The notes beneath the pieces were generated by a model that was given only the letters and a program-made list of their open reading frames with translations, did not search any database and had not been told where the DNA came from. A stretch of DNA of 64,000 bases from Isochrysis galbana (taxonomy: Eukaryota; Haptophyta; Isochrysidales; Isochrysidaceae): NCBI GenBank assembly GCA_018136815.1, contig CM030934.1, positions 430,979 through 494,978 of the forward strand, in the 5' to 3' direction. Positions within the stretch are counted from its first letter, which is position 1. Each line of letters opens with the position of its first letter. Shown here piece by piece: positions 10,446 through 22,320 of this stretch. Both the position numbers and the translations under genes were made by a program.

Positions 10446-13400
10446 ATGAGCCTGCCCACCATCTCCTTCTTTGATGAGAGTGAGGGAGGAGGTGAGAGTG
10501 ATCTCTTCGGTGGCACTACGTTGTTCGGAGCTCAAGTCGAAGGAGGCTTGGTGGGGCAGCAGCCCAGCCAGACTACGCAGCCACCACCTGCGCTCACACA
10601 GCCAGCCACCTTGGTCGCCGCTGGTACGCCACCACACTTTTTAGCTACCAGCCAGAAGCTTGGAGGAGCCAGGGGAGGATCCTCCTCTTTTCTGGCGCCA
10701 CAGCCTGCGGTGGCTACTCCTGGCATGCCACACTCCGTCGGTGGCAGCCAGCTCTGGCCAGGCAGCGGTGGCGATTTCAAGCAGGCGGTACAACCAACGA
10801 TCGAGGCCGTCGCGAGCCACGGCGGTGGCGCGCCATTCTCCTGCCAGCCAGCGCTTCAGCCGCCACAGCCGGCAGCGCACTTTGGTGCCCCGCCTGCTCG
10901 GCAGGCGGGCCTCCCCTCTGGCGACATCGGCGACCTGTTCGGGGCGGGAGGTGGCAGTTTTGGCGTCTCTGACCTCTTTGGCGACGCTACCGCAGCGCCG
11001 GAGGACGCCAATGGTGGCGGCAGCAATTGGGCCCAGACTGACCCGTTCTCAGCGCCGCCTGCGATGGCACCAGCTGCAATGAAGGGCGTTGGTCAGACGG
11101 CTCAGGTTGGCTGCCGCACCTCCGCGCTGCTGCATGCGCCTGCCACCCGTGTGACGCGGCAAACGTCCGCAGGGTGGTCGGATGACCCGTTCTCAGCCTC
11201 TGCGACAAACGGCAGCGCACGTAGTGCACCTGTCGCTCATGCACCAGCGGCTCCCCTGCCGTTGAGTAAAGCGATCGAACCCTTTGGAGCGAGCGGCTGG
11301 TGCGGCAAGGACGGCAGCGAGACATTCTCTGCGAATGAGATTATACCGCTAGCGCCATCTGATGAGGCCCTCCGCGCAAGGGAAGCCAATGAGTCGGCGC
11401 GGCTTGCTGCCGAGAGGGAGGCGGCCGAGGAAGAGGCACGCTGGGCCGCTGAAGAGGAGGCAGCAGCACGCTTGGCTTCAGAGCAGCAGGCGGCTGAACA
11501 AGCTAGGCAGGCGGCTGAGGCAGCTCGCTTGGCAGCGGAGCAAGAGGCTGCGGAGGAGGCGAGGTGGGCAGCTGAGGAGGCGGCCGCGGCTCAGACTGAG
11601 GCTGCTCGTGTGGCGGAGCAGCCGCAGGCCTCCGAAGCGCGTCTCAATTCGGTGCTCGAAGCGGCCGAGAAAGAGGCGCACTGGGCAGCCGAGGAGAGGG
11701 CGGAGGCAGCGGCAGCGGCGAAGGTGGAGGCAAACCATAATGAGGAAGACGTCCGCTGGGCGATCGAGGAGAGGGCGGAGGCATCGTCAGGCATACAGGC
11801 TGAGGCCGATCGTGCGCTAGAGGAGCTGCAAGCGCCTGAGGTGCGGATTGAGGCTGAACGTGGGGCAGAGGTCCCTCATACGGCGGAGGCGAGGGTGGAA
11901 GCTCAGGCAGACGCTGACTGTGCGCTGGAGGAACAGCATGCGCCCGAGGCGCAGCGCGAATTCGAGCGCGTGGGAGAAGAGGCGTCGGCATTCGCGCCGC
12001 AGGCGGAGGTTGCTCGTGTTGTCGAGGAGCTACAGGCATTCGAAGGCATCTCAACCCAGGGGCCCCAGTCGCACGAAATTGCAGGTGTACCAGGTCACCT
12101 CACGCCAGGAATCGAGGCGGAAGGATGGGCAACGGCGGCTGGCACAGATGCGGCTGCGCAACCTCCCACGTATGATGGATGGAACGAGGACCACACGGCG
12201 GTAGAGTCTGCAGGCTCTAGCCTGTTCAGCCTCGCTCCACCGCTCGATCAGCAAGACGCAGTGTCGGGCGAGGACAAATCTGGCATGAATTCCATCGTGG
12301 ACTTGCCCTCTAAAGCGTTGCCTACTGAGGCCAAGAATACGTCCTCAACTCTCTTCCCGCCCGAAGAAGGTGGTGTCGAGGCGGCCCATGCACTTCGTGC
12401 CGGGCTGAGTGGGACGGCGGCGTCCAGTGGCTTCCACAGCGCAGCGGGTCTTGCTTCCGGTGAGCTGATGCCGGCAGTGATCAGCTCCGTGGCGGAGGAG
12501 GGTTCAGACGGGGGCGAAGTTGCTGCCGCAGACCCTGCTGCCGCATGGGCTGAGGGAGAGACTCCGGAGGGCTACCGTTACTGGTACAACTATGTGACGC
12601 AGGAGTCGTCGTGGACCATGCCCTCAAGTCTGGCCGCACAGCAGTCACGTGCACAGGACCATGGCGCCAGTGTTGCAATCGACGGCAGTCAGGCATACAC
12701 AGCAAGCGTGGACGGGGCAGTGCAGGAGGTAGACTCTGCTTTTGATCACTGCATGATGCCGGCGAGCTCCCTTGGACATTGCCCAGATCCCGCCGACCAG
12801 TCAGCTCAGGCGACCGAATCGAGCCACGTCCCATCCGCCGGTCCATTTCTGCAAGTACTAGCTGATAAGAACGACACCACATGGCAACCACCCTATGCGG
12901 ATGTGAGCAGCGGTCTCCCGCCCCCCCCCCATGGGAGCATGAGCGATTATCCAAGGAAGAGGCGGACCAGCCTGCAGGTGAAGTACCGCCTTATGGTGTC
13001 AATGGTGTGAGTGGCGCGGTGCCAGCGCCCGACCTCGGCAACCTTGTCACTCCACGGGGCGAGGACACGCTCGAGGAGTTCGACTCGTTGTTTGCCGAAA
13101 GCTCTAAAGGCGTCGCCGAGTCCGGGCTTGCGAATAACTTCCCCAATTCTGGAAGTGAGTGTGGGGAGCCCTCGCTCGCGTCGGCCGTCGCGCCCGCGAC
13201 AGGTTTCAAGGTGTCAAGAGATCTGCCGCTACAGCCATATCTCACATTTGCGGACCCCGTCATTCCATCGGCCCCGACGATCCAGTCGAGCGCGGCCGCT
13301 CACGAACCTGCTCCCTTCACATCAACAGACGCGGAGCAGAAGATGGTGGAGGAAGTGGCGCTCCAGGCTGCCGATGAGGTCGAGGCGGCGCGCTTGGCTG

Positions 13401-16400
13401 CGGAGCGGGCGGCCCACGAGGAGCAAGAACGGCTGGCAGCGGAGGCCGCACGTATTGCCACCGAGGCATTCGCAACTCAAGAGGAGGCTCGTCGCGCTGA
13501 GCAGGCAGAGGGTGAGCGCCTGGCCACAGAGGCGCGCCAAGCGGCGGAAGCGGCTCTGGCGGCCGTGGTGCAGGCGACAGCGGCACAGCAAGAGGCTCGC
13601 CTAGCTGAGGAGAGGGAAGCTGCGGCGGCAGCTGGGCAAGAGGCGGCGTTGGCCGCGATTCAGGCCGAGGCGCGAGCTGCGCAAGCTGCACGCTTGGCTG
13701 CGGAGAAAGAGGCTGAGGAGGAAGAGATGAGATGGGCAGCCGAGGAGGCTGCGGCCGCCGCAGCCGCCAATGCCTCGTCGAATCTAGTGGTGGGAGCCGG
13801 GCCTCCCTCAGCGGCGGTGCACACAGCCATCTATGGTGAGGAGCAGGCGCCCGCCAAGGACGCCGTCTCCGACTTGTTCTCGCAACGGTTGACTTTGCAT
13901 GCCTCTTCGTATGGCGAATATGCTCCGGCCCCGCTTCGGACAACGCCAACTGGTCTCCAAGAAGTGGCACCGGTGGGAAAAAGTGTGGATTCGTTGCCCG
14001 TAGACACAGAGCCCCATGCGGTCGCCTCGGCTCCGTTGAGCACCGGCGCGCAGTTCATCCAGTTCCCTGCCTACGATGACCACACACAAGCGCCTCTCAG
14101 TGCATCTGGCGAGCACTTCCCGTGGTTTAGCAGTAGGCAGACATCACAAGAGGAGGTGGTCTTGGAGGCGCCGCTGCACAGCGCTCGCGAATCCACAGAA
14201 GAGAACCTCGTTCTCTCATCTGATGCAATGTTACACGGCTACAGCGCGGCAGATCAGACACACACCGACTACGCGAGAGATGTCAATGGAGCGACTAACA
14301 TGGTCGCCGGCATTGCCAACAGTGCCTGCAACGGCGGTGAAGGCATACCTCCGCACGAGGACACGCATCGATGGGTTCAAGCGGTCACCGAGGAAGGATA
14401 CCCCTATTGGTACAACGCACACACGGGCGAGTCGGCTTGGGAGCTTCCACAGAACCTGGCAATCACTCAAGAGGGCCAGCCGACTCAAGTATCACTGGAA
14501 GCTGCCGAGCGAGAGGCGGCCGAGGAGGAAGCGCGTTGGGCCGCGGAAGAGGCTGCCGCTGCAGCTGCCGCACAAGCGGCCCAGCAGCCGGTGGTAGACC
14601 AAAGCATGGTGATGGACACCAGCGAGGCGGCGCGTGTCGCAGCTGAGAAAGAGGTAGGGGAGGAGGAGCAGCGATGGGCTCAGCAGGCAGCGGCCGAGGC
14701 GGCGGCCGCCGTCGCCGTCAGTGCCCAAGCAGAACATACTCGCAATCCTGATGAGCCCGTATGTGAGATGAGAGAAGGCCCAACACCTGGAGCCTCAGTG
14801 ACACTCGATAATGCGCTCCCACCTGACCAGCACCGCTGTCAGCTGGCGCCAGTGCACACGGGGCACGGTCTGCAAGCGGAGCTGAGCCATCAACTGCAAG
14901 CGCAAGAGCACCCGGCTCTTGAACAAGACCTTGACGGTGCTGCTCGCGTGTCATTGGGCCGCGAGCAGCCTCTTTTGCAGCAGCATGGCATCGAGCGGTA
15001 CAGCAACGAGCAAAAGCTTCCTGTACAGCCTGCGGTGCAAGAGGCAGGGGTCGCTTCTCACTTTGTAAGCAGCGATGCACAAGCGTATGGTGGGCAATCG
15101 CATACGTCGGCTGATATAAGCCTAGGTAACCCATGGCTAAGCGATGCCGCTGATGTCGTCGGCACTTGCTTGCCGGCCGCTCAGGTCGTGAGCGCTGGGG
15201 ACGCGCCCCCGCCACCTGTTGACCTCTCGGGGATGGCGCCCGACGGCTCGGGCGCTGCCGCAAGCGCACTATTGGGCACGGCGGCGGATCCGACCTGCTC
15301 TCCCAGCTTCGACGCCTGGCTGGCCGATCCATCCCTCCGCCTTCCTTCGCTTGTTGCCCAACACGATGCCGCCTCGATGCAAGCACTGGGCGAATATCCA
15401 GGTCCCCTGACGCAAGATCGGTACATGGCCGCGCGAGAGTGGCTACTCGGCTTCACCTCACGCCATGCTGATACTCAAGGGCGCGACACCCCTGGCGGCT
15501 TGATGTGGGCGCTGCTGCATTTGCTCTGCGAGTCGGACGGCCTTCTGGATGCCAGTGGCGATGACGAGCACTCGGAGCGTCTCCTGGCTGCGGTAGCCAT
15601 GTGCGACACGGGCAACGCGCCTGAGGCAAGCCCGGCGATCCCAACACCGCAAAAGTCAGCTGCACAAACGGCGAGCGAGATGTCCCAGCTTGAGGCCCTC
15701 CTCCTGCAAGGCAAGCGCGAGGCAGCATGCGGGCACGCCATGACCTGCGGGCTTTGGGCAGACGCGCTGCTCCTTGCGTCTCACATGGACGCATCGACAT
15801 GGAAAATGGTGATGCAGCGGTACACGGCGGAGCAGACCGTTCCTGGGAGTCCGTTGGCCACCCTGTACTCCCTTTTCTCCGGAAGCGGCGCTTCTGTCCT
15901 CGGCCCGCCTGCGGAAGAGGCTGCCCGCGGCAGCGGTGCGCCGTCAGTGCCGCCATCGCCCCATGTTGCGAGGTGGGCGAAGAACCTGGCGATGATGCTG
16001 GCTAATCCCACGATGGACGACACGGAGGTGATTCTCCAACTTGGAGACCGGCTACGCTACAGGTGAGACGCTTCACGCACGAAGCCACTTCCACTGCGCT
16101 TGGCTCTTCTCGCCCAACTGCTCCTTTGCATAACCAGTCTGATGATAGCTAGATGCGCGCTAGCAATACTAGGTCTCTTCCGACAGTTCTTTGACTCCAT
16201 GACGCATCGCAATGTCCTTCAGCGTTGGCGCTTGCGCAGCGCACGTATGCTATCTTCTCGCTGAGGCTCCAATCTCGCTTCGCGCACCCTCGTCGGGGTC
16301 GGCAAAGGTCGCCGACTCAGCGCCTGAATCGCCTCGCTTCGTTCTTCTTGGTTTCGACGAGCACTCATCGGATTCAGGATTCCCCACATTGGCTGCCATT

Positions 16401-18857
16401 CAGGCCACCGAGTTGTATGCGGCCTGCCGGCAATCTATCGATCCAGAGTTCGATTCCAGTGGACTTTATCAGTATTTACTTCTCTATGCTCATGTGCTTT
16501 TTGACACAGGCCACCATGCTCAGGTACGTAAATATGGTTGCGCCTGCCGGTGGCGCTGCCCCCTTTCCCCCTTTTTACGCTGTCAGCTTGGCCCTTGGCT
16601 TAGATACTAGTAATGGCCGCGTTTGAGCAAGTGTGAGTAGCCGCTTCATTACCATTATTACTTTGCTCCCTTGGCAGGCTGCCCTCTATTTGCAAGAGCT
16701 TGGGCGCACTCGAGCGCTCCCTTCTTGGACCGACGCTTTTGCGACACGATTCGAAGAGTTGAGAACGAAGCTCGTCTGTCACGGCATCCACGTGGATGCA
16801 CCACCGAACATTGCATATGGTTCATGCTTGGAGCATTCTCATGGTACTGTGAAAGCTTTTTCTCCACCGGAGGCGCCGCTTGGGACCCTCGATCATCATG
16901 ATATCGGAGCGCAACACCAAGTGCATGCGGTAGGGAGCGAAACCGTGCAGCACCAAGACCAAGCAAGCGGGAAGCTAGATCAGGGCTATGAGCAACGCAA
17001 TGGGCATGGCTACGACCAGCACGCCAACGACCAGCAAGCCAACAATCAGCTAGCCTTCGATCAGCAGGCCTACGATCAACAAGCTTACAACCAGCAAGCC
17101 TACCGCCATAGAGCCTACGACCAGCAAGCCTACGAGCAAGAGGACTATGCCCAGTCTGGCTACGAGCAGCAGGGCGGCTACGAGCAGCAGGGCGGCTACG
17201 AGCAGCAGGGCGGCTACGAGCAGCAGGGCGGCTACGAGCAGCAGGGCGGCTACGAGCAGCAGGGCGGCTACGAGCAGCAGGGCGGCTACGAGCAGCAGGG
17301 CGGCTACGAGCAGCAGGGCGGCTACGAGCAGCAGGGCGGCTACGAGCAGCAGGGCGGCTACGAGCAGCAGGGCGGCTACGAGCAGCAGGGCGGCTACGAG
17401 CAGCAGGGCGGCTACGAGCAGCAGGGCGGCTACGAGCAGCAGGGCGGCTACGAGCAGCAGGGCGGCTACGAGCAGCAGGGCGGCTACGAGCAGCAGGGCG
17501 GCTACGAGCAGCAGGGCGGCTACGAGCAGCAGGGCGGCTACGAGCAGCAGGGCGGCTACGAGCAGCAGGGCGGCTACGAGCAGCAGGGCGGCTACGAGCA
17601 GCAGGGCGGCTATGAGCAGCGGGACTATGCCCAGCACGCGTATCGGCAACAGCAAGGGTACGAAAATCAAGGGTTCGGGCAAGCGGTTCATAGGCAAGGA
17701 GCCCCCCGTGAGCCCCAACAAGGACATCACGACGTGCAAGCGCCGCCTTTTTCGGCCCATCCACAAGCACCACTTGTACAAGGCCAACAGTCTGACGAAC
17801 TATCGCTACAGCCCCAAGCGCTCGCAGCGACTCCTGCTGCTCTAGAAACGCCAGCCCCAGAAACGCCCATGCCACAATCCTCTGTATCCCCGCAGCCGGC
17901 GCAGCCTCCGACCAATCTTCCGTCCCAGGCTACACAACAACCGATTTTACCCGGCCATGATCAATCCGCGCCAACTATATCCCAAGTTGCTCCGGCACCT
18001 ACGACCGCTCCAGTGCCCACGTCAACCAATAGTGCGACTGAAGACACAAGTCTAGGCAACCCAAGCAAGACTGGCGACGAAAGCCCTAGGAGAGGCCTCT
18101 TTTCGAGCTTGCGTGCGGTGAGTCGCCCGTGACGTGCAAGTACCACATTGAGTATGTGCCTAAACTAGCGCGTGTCTCATATGAACCGGTTGTGGACGTC
18201 TCATAGCTGCCACATGACCTGTGGGTCGGCTGCCGGACGTGCAACTCGTGCATGCCCTATCGCCTCCACAGTGACATTTCTCCTCACGCGCATCCTCCTT
18301 CGCCACGTTATGCCTCGCAGCTGATTCCTCTAGGAAAGAAGGACACGCAGCTCGAAGATCAGTGCGAGATCAAATACAACGAGAAGTACAAGGCGTGGAT
18401 CCCGAGCGACCAGGACCCGGACGAGTGGGCGAAGGAGAATCTTTCAGCGCCGCCTCCACCCCCCACAGGTGGCGCCGCCCATGGGAGCAACGGTACCAGC
18501 GACGCTGACGTGCCGAAGCTCAACGGGCTGGGGGGACCTGCACCTCAGACCCCCATGGCAGGTGGAGGTGGGTTTTCGGGCGCAGATCCAGCTCGCTTCT
18601 CACCGCGCAGCTCGGCACGCCGCAATCCACGGTCGAGATACGTGGATACATTCAACGCCATTGCTGGTGACGGCGAAGCCCCCGGTAGCACAACAACTCT
18701 ACCGGCCGCTCGCTCGCGTCCACCTGTGAAGATTTTCACGCCATCGGCGACTCCCAGCGGTGGTGAGGATGCGGGGCCTAAGTATGAGCGACCTTCTCTT
18801 GCTACCCCGGCCGAGGCGCCGGTAGACACCGACTCTGCCTCAGCGCGGCCACAGTAG
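10446..18857 (+). CDS. SEC16: SEC16, COPII coat scaffold of ER exit sites, with two WW domains
   Basis: Scaffold that organises COPII budding at ER exit sites. Exons: 10446-16062, 16223-16523, 16678-18117, 18321-18857 (all GT-AG), about 2,630 residues. The N-terminus has DLFG/DPFSA motifs and long Ala/Glu coiled coils (11390-12010, 13370-13790, 14500-14720). WW-type modules lie at 12544-12630 (GYRYWYNYVTQESSW) and 14367-14460 (GYPYWYNAHTGESAW). The Sec16 central/ACE1 region starts near 15680 (LEALLLQGKREAACGHAMTC, GLWADALLLASHMD, SPLATLYSLFSG) and runs over the splice joins (LGDRLRY-S-VGACAAHVCYLLAEAPI; HHAQ-AALYLQELG). A Gln/Tyr-rich insert and the Sec16 tail (AWIPSDQDPDEW, APPPPP, RSRYVDTF) follow. 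The frame changes by one base at the 10-C run 12921-12930; a homopolymer length error or polymorphism is likelier than an intron. WW domains are not usual in the SEC16 proteins I know. Confidence 0.9.
17161..17610 (+). repeat. 25 perfect copies of an 18 bp coding minisatellite (YEQQGG)n
   Basis: TACGAGCAGCAGGGCGGC is repeated 25 times without visible substitution inside SEC16 exon 3, followed by a degenerate copy (TATGAGCAGCGGGACTAT). It encodes YEQQGG repeats, flanked by looser YDQQA/YNQQA repeats upstream. Perfect identity implies recent expansion or continuing homogenisation. A Tyr/Gln/Gly-rich stretch of this type is compatible with a condensate-forming segment; that role is inference. 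Confidence 0.97.
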
Positions 18858-19320
18858 CGGACAACTTAGTCTATGACATTTGCCAGTAGGTGAGTCATCG
18901 GCAATCTATATCCAATTGACGATCCATCCACGGTGCGAGCACCGGCTTGACCGCATTGATTATTCGCTGCAACATTGTACTCTGCGAGAGTACTGTGCGC
19001 TTCAGAGGGCAGTTTGGCTCTCAAGCATGAGTGAGGCGATGGGGTTCGTAGCAACAATATTTTGACCTGCAACGTGCCGTGCATATGAATGTGCATGTTC
19101 GCGCGCAACTAAAGCGGTGGTAGGGAGGGAGAGGGGGGCGAGTGGAGTGTCGAGTTCTAGGAGCGTTCTCAAGCCATTCTCAGCGTCTCATCCACAAAAA
19201 CACTCTATGCGCATAACTTGATGTTTCAACCAAGGGCTACGTCGCGGTCCACAGGCTTACAGGCCATGGACCCGAGCGAGAGTATAATAATGACAATGAG
19301 CACTAGTGCTGCTGCGCTGC
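18858..19320. other. Intergenic downstream of SEC16, no gene seen
   Basis: Presumed SEC16 3' untranslated region and spacer; no frame or repeat of note. Confidence 0.4.
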
Positions 19321-19324
19321 TTCT

Positions 19325-19985
19325 CCCGTTAACCATCGTTAAAACGATAGGGTCACGGAGCGCGCGTCGTCCCTCTCCTCCCTCCCCGCCCACCTCGCCG
19401 CGCCGGCCGATCAGGACCTGGCTGACGCATCGACGCCCGCGCAGCCCCAAGCTGGGCCGCGTCCATCTAGGTCAGTCAGCCGCCCCGCCTCGCCAGTTTG
19501 CTAACGCAAATGGGGCCCATTTCTCACCGCACTTCATCGGGGGGAGTGCACCCCCCCCCCTTTCCCTCTCCCTCTCTCCACTCTCACCCATCATTGTTCC
19601 CGCGGCTCGTCGCCATGCGCGCGCCCTGGCCTGCTCTCTAATGCCCTTGGCAGAAATATCCACAAAATCGGACCCAGCATTACCAAACATCCAGAAAAAA
19701 ATCCACAAAATATCCAGAAATTTACCCAAATATCCAAATATCCAGAAAAATATGCTCCAGTTATGCGCTATAAATACCGCCAGCATGCGCGCGCGGTATT
19801 TTCGATTTTCGAGCCCATTACCCATTACACGTCTATCTACGTCTTACGTCTACGCCTACCTCATATACGTACACCATCATCTCCCGAACTATCTTTAAAA
19901 AGATAGGGTCCTGGAGCGTGCGTCGCTCCCCTCCTCCCTCCCCGTCCACCCCGCCGCGCCGACCGATCAGGACATGACAGACGTC
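19325..19985. repeat. Pair of ~105 bp direct repeats bounding ~450 bp
   Basis: The copies at about 19325-19440 and 19882-19985 share a short hairpin, then GATAGGGTC, a GGAGCG(C/T)GCGTCG block, CTCCTCCCTCCCCG and GACCGATCAGGAC-type sequence. The hairpin arms differ coordinately (ATCGTT-AA-AACGAT against ATCTTT-AA-AAAGAT). Between them lie a GTTTGCTAACGCAAA block shared with the 0.9 kb retroposon and an AAATATCC-rich patch. It could be a small element with terminal direct repeats or a local duplication. Confidence 0.55.
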
Positions 19986-20214
19986 GCGCAGCCGCACCGC
20001 CCTCTAGCAGAGACCACGCCTACCCAGGTACACACGAGCCGCCCTCTCGGGGCGCGCCCTCATGCCGAGCCAAGGCGACGCTGTTCTCGTCGCGTACGTG
20101 GTGCTCCTGGGCCTCTCCTTCGGGATGCTCGCGGGGGGGCTCATGGTAGGGTGAGAGTCCCCACGGAGAGGGGAAGAAACCCTGAGTGAAAGGAGACCAA
20201 ATGAAGGCAAGCCG

Positions 20215-20370
20215 CCTCCCAGCGTCCCTCAGCGCCCTCCCCCAGCGTCCCCCAACGTTCCCGAACGTCCCCCTGCGCCTTCCCCCAGCGTCCCCCAACG
20301 CCCTCCCCCAGCGACCCCCAGCGTCCCCCAGCGTCCCGCAGCACCCTCCCCCAGCGTCCCCCACCCGCTC
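20215..20370. repeat. Short GC minisatellite, CCCCCAGCGTC units
   Basis: Roughly a dozen imperfect 10-21 bp units built from CCCCCAGCGTCC, CCCCAACGCCCT and similar. Frames through it on both strands look periodic but have no other coding support. Confidence 0.8.
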
Positions 20371-20863
20371 GAGTGAGACTCGATTCTCGAGACTCGAGTA
20401 CGCGCGGGGTGGCAGGAATGCCACGGAGATGGACGGCCTGGCGGCGCTAATGTTTGCCTTCCAAGACGAACACCATTGCTAATTGCAGCCGTCTCAACAT
20501 AGACCGTTGCACCCAGCATTCAAAATGGATCAATTGTTGTGTGTACACTATATGTGAAACATCAACAAATCAACAATACGGCAACGGCATTGTGCAGCAT
20601 GTGCCAGCCGCAGCAGGAGCAGACGATCCAAGCACAGCCTGCCGCCACCAGCAGTCTTCGCCCATGGCTAAGTGTGGCACCAGAAGCCCACAATCACAGT
20701 CATTGGAGCGCTGGTGCGCGTCACTTGGCGGGCAACGCACCAGCTTGTTCGTGCCCGAAGGATACAGCGGACGCAATGAAAGGTGCGTCAATGGCATCGA
20801 CATCAGCACATACAGACCGGACTAGAAGCTCTAAGATGGGCATGCGTCATTCAGTAGGCACTC
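20371..20863. other. Intergenic, no gene supported
   Basis: Mixed sequence with a plus-strand open frame of about 120 codons that resembles nothing I know and lacks composition like the neighbouring genes. Confidence 0.35.
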
Positions 20864-21319
20864 TCACCGCTTTCCGCTGTTCTGGTCTTCCTCCGGGTCA
20901 ATCGGCCCCTCCAGCTCGAGCGCCACCTCCTCAAGCATCTTTGCGCGCCCATCGAGGTCGGCCCTCAGCGCCCACACTGTGAGCCCGACGACCCCCAGGT
21001 CGACCGCGAGGTTTCCGGCGTCTGAGAGCGGCGTCAAGTCAGTTCGGAAGCCTCCCAGCCCGGCAATCAGCCTGGTGACAGAGACGTACGCCGCGATAGA
21101 CGCACCAGCGATCGTGGAGGGGTAGACGAAAAAGATTCTCGCCTGCCGCAGCGGCGCCCTCGACTCAGCGGTGATCTTGACCTTGGTGGAGTACTCGCGC
21201 ATGATAAGTGGAGGCACGCGCAACGCGCCCACCTGCACTGACTGGGGCACGCAGCGCAGCGCACTGCCGCTCAGGCACGCCGCTAGGAGGAGAAGCAGTC
21301 GCACGAGGGGCCGCGCCAT
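20864..21319 (-). CDS. DUF3493 / LPA1-REP27-like membrane protein, plastid-targeted
   Basis: 151 residues from ATG at 21319. The N-terminus MARPLVRLLLLLAACLSGSA is a classic signal peptide, the first half of a bipartite leader in algae with secondary plastids. The mature part has RAPLRQARIFFVYPSTIAGA, a helix to LIAGLGG, then AGNLAVDLGVVGLTVWALRA and a charged helix RAKMLEEVALELEG, which is the DUF3493 arrangement (two membrane helices between R/P-rich and E-rich helices) known from the C-terminal part of LPA1/REP27, factors for photosystem II assembly. Length suits a single-domain DUF3493 protein. The family call rests on the helix pattern and is probable rather than certain. A further C-terminal exon cannot be excluded. 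Confidence 0.65.
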   Translation of the reverse strand: MARPLVRLLLLLAACLSGSALRCVPQSVQVGALRVPPLIMREYSTKVKITAESRAPLRQARIFFVYPSTIAGASIAAYVSVTRLIAGLGGFRTDLTPLSDAGNLAVDLGVVGLTVWALRADLDGRAKMLEEVALELEGPIDPEEDQNSGKR

Positions 21320-21673
21320 CGCGGCGGACAATCTCCGGCTGGCGGGTTTTATTTTCCGTCTGAGTAGAAAACATGTAGATAGAGTACTCTATCTATGTAT
21401 GTAGAGGCTTCAAAGATGTCTCGTCAGCTTGCGAGCTCTCATGGATTTGGAGCTCGCACCGATATCATTACTCATATCAGCTCGCAAGCCTCAAAAAAAA
21501 ACTCCCCTCCCCGTGCGAAGCCTCAAAAACAAAACTCCCCTCCCTAACCCGGTGTATTCCCTCGTGCGCCCTGCTATTTCCCTTTGCCTGTGCAAACGAT
21601 ACTACTTAGACTTATTAGTTAGACAATCACAAAAACTACTTACTTTTACTTTTATGCTTCTTGCGCCCTCGCC

Positions 21674-22221
21674 CCTAGCTGTGAAAAACAGCGGGTGAGG
21701 GCTAGAAAAACATTAAAAACAGCTGTTTTTGGGAATCGAAAAAAAACAGTAAAAAACAGTGCGAAAAACAGTGGGGCCACATATACCGCAAGGGGGCCTT
21801 TCTTTCCCCCCCGCGCGGAACGCGGAACGCCTCCGCCTCCGCTCCTCGCTCCTCCGCGTCCTGCGTCCTACGCATACGTAGGCCGCCGCCGCCGCTGCCC
21901 CCTCTCCCTCTCCTCCCCTCGGCCGATGGCGAGCCGCTATCGGTGTTCATTCACAACCCCAAGCCCACGCACGCGTCGCGATCCGCGCGCGTGGTGGTGT
22001 GGTGGTGGTGGCCGCTGTCCCGCGCGCACGCCGCGCTCGAGCGCGCCTGGTCATGCGCGCACGCGCGCACGCCGCGCTCGCGCGCGCCGCGCACGGGCGG
22101 CCCCCAGCCCCAGCCCCACTCTAAAAAAACAGTGGCAAAAATGGAGGGCGTTTGAAAGACAGTGAAAAACACTGTTTTTGGCCTCCGAAAAAAAACACTG
22201 TTTCTGTCTTTCACAGCTAGG
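21674..22221. mobile_element. hAT-type MITE, 548 bp, 8 bp target duplication
   Basis: Inverted terminal repeats CCTAGCTGTGAAAAACAG (left) and CCTAGCTGTGAAAGACAG (right, complement) are flanked by direct repeats CCCTCGCC at 21666-21673 and 22222-22229. Next to the ends are many AAAAACAGTG strings and a perfect palindrome AAAAACAGCTGTTTTT near 21716-21731. The middle is GC-rich with alternating CGCGCG stretches. No transposase frame. It sits just beyond the hAT transposase fragment that begins at 22321 and is itself a separate insertion. Confidence 0.82.
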
Positions 22222-22320
22222 CCCTCGCCTCCACCTCAGGCCTCGTCATCGCTCTGGTCGGAGTCCTCCGGTTCATCGGGAATCATCTCCAACTCCCAAG
22301 GCAGCACCTTGCCCTCCCAC

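Noticed and set aside
10083-10637. Minus-strand frame covering the SEC16 leader
   Set aside because: Derived from CT/GA tracts and antisense to the SEC16 start.
16658-17875. Antisense and alternative-frame proteins across the SEC16 repeat (RSRPAA, LLLVAA, TSSRAA ladders)
   Set aside because: The 18 bp repeat keeps all phases open; the SEC16 frame alone connects to conserved Sec16 sequence through splice sites on both sides.
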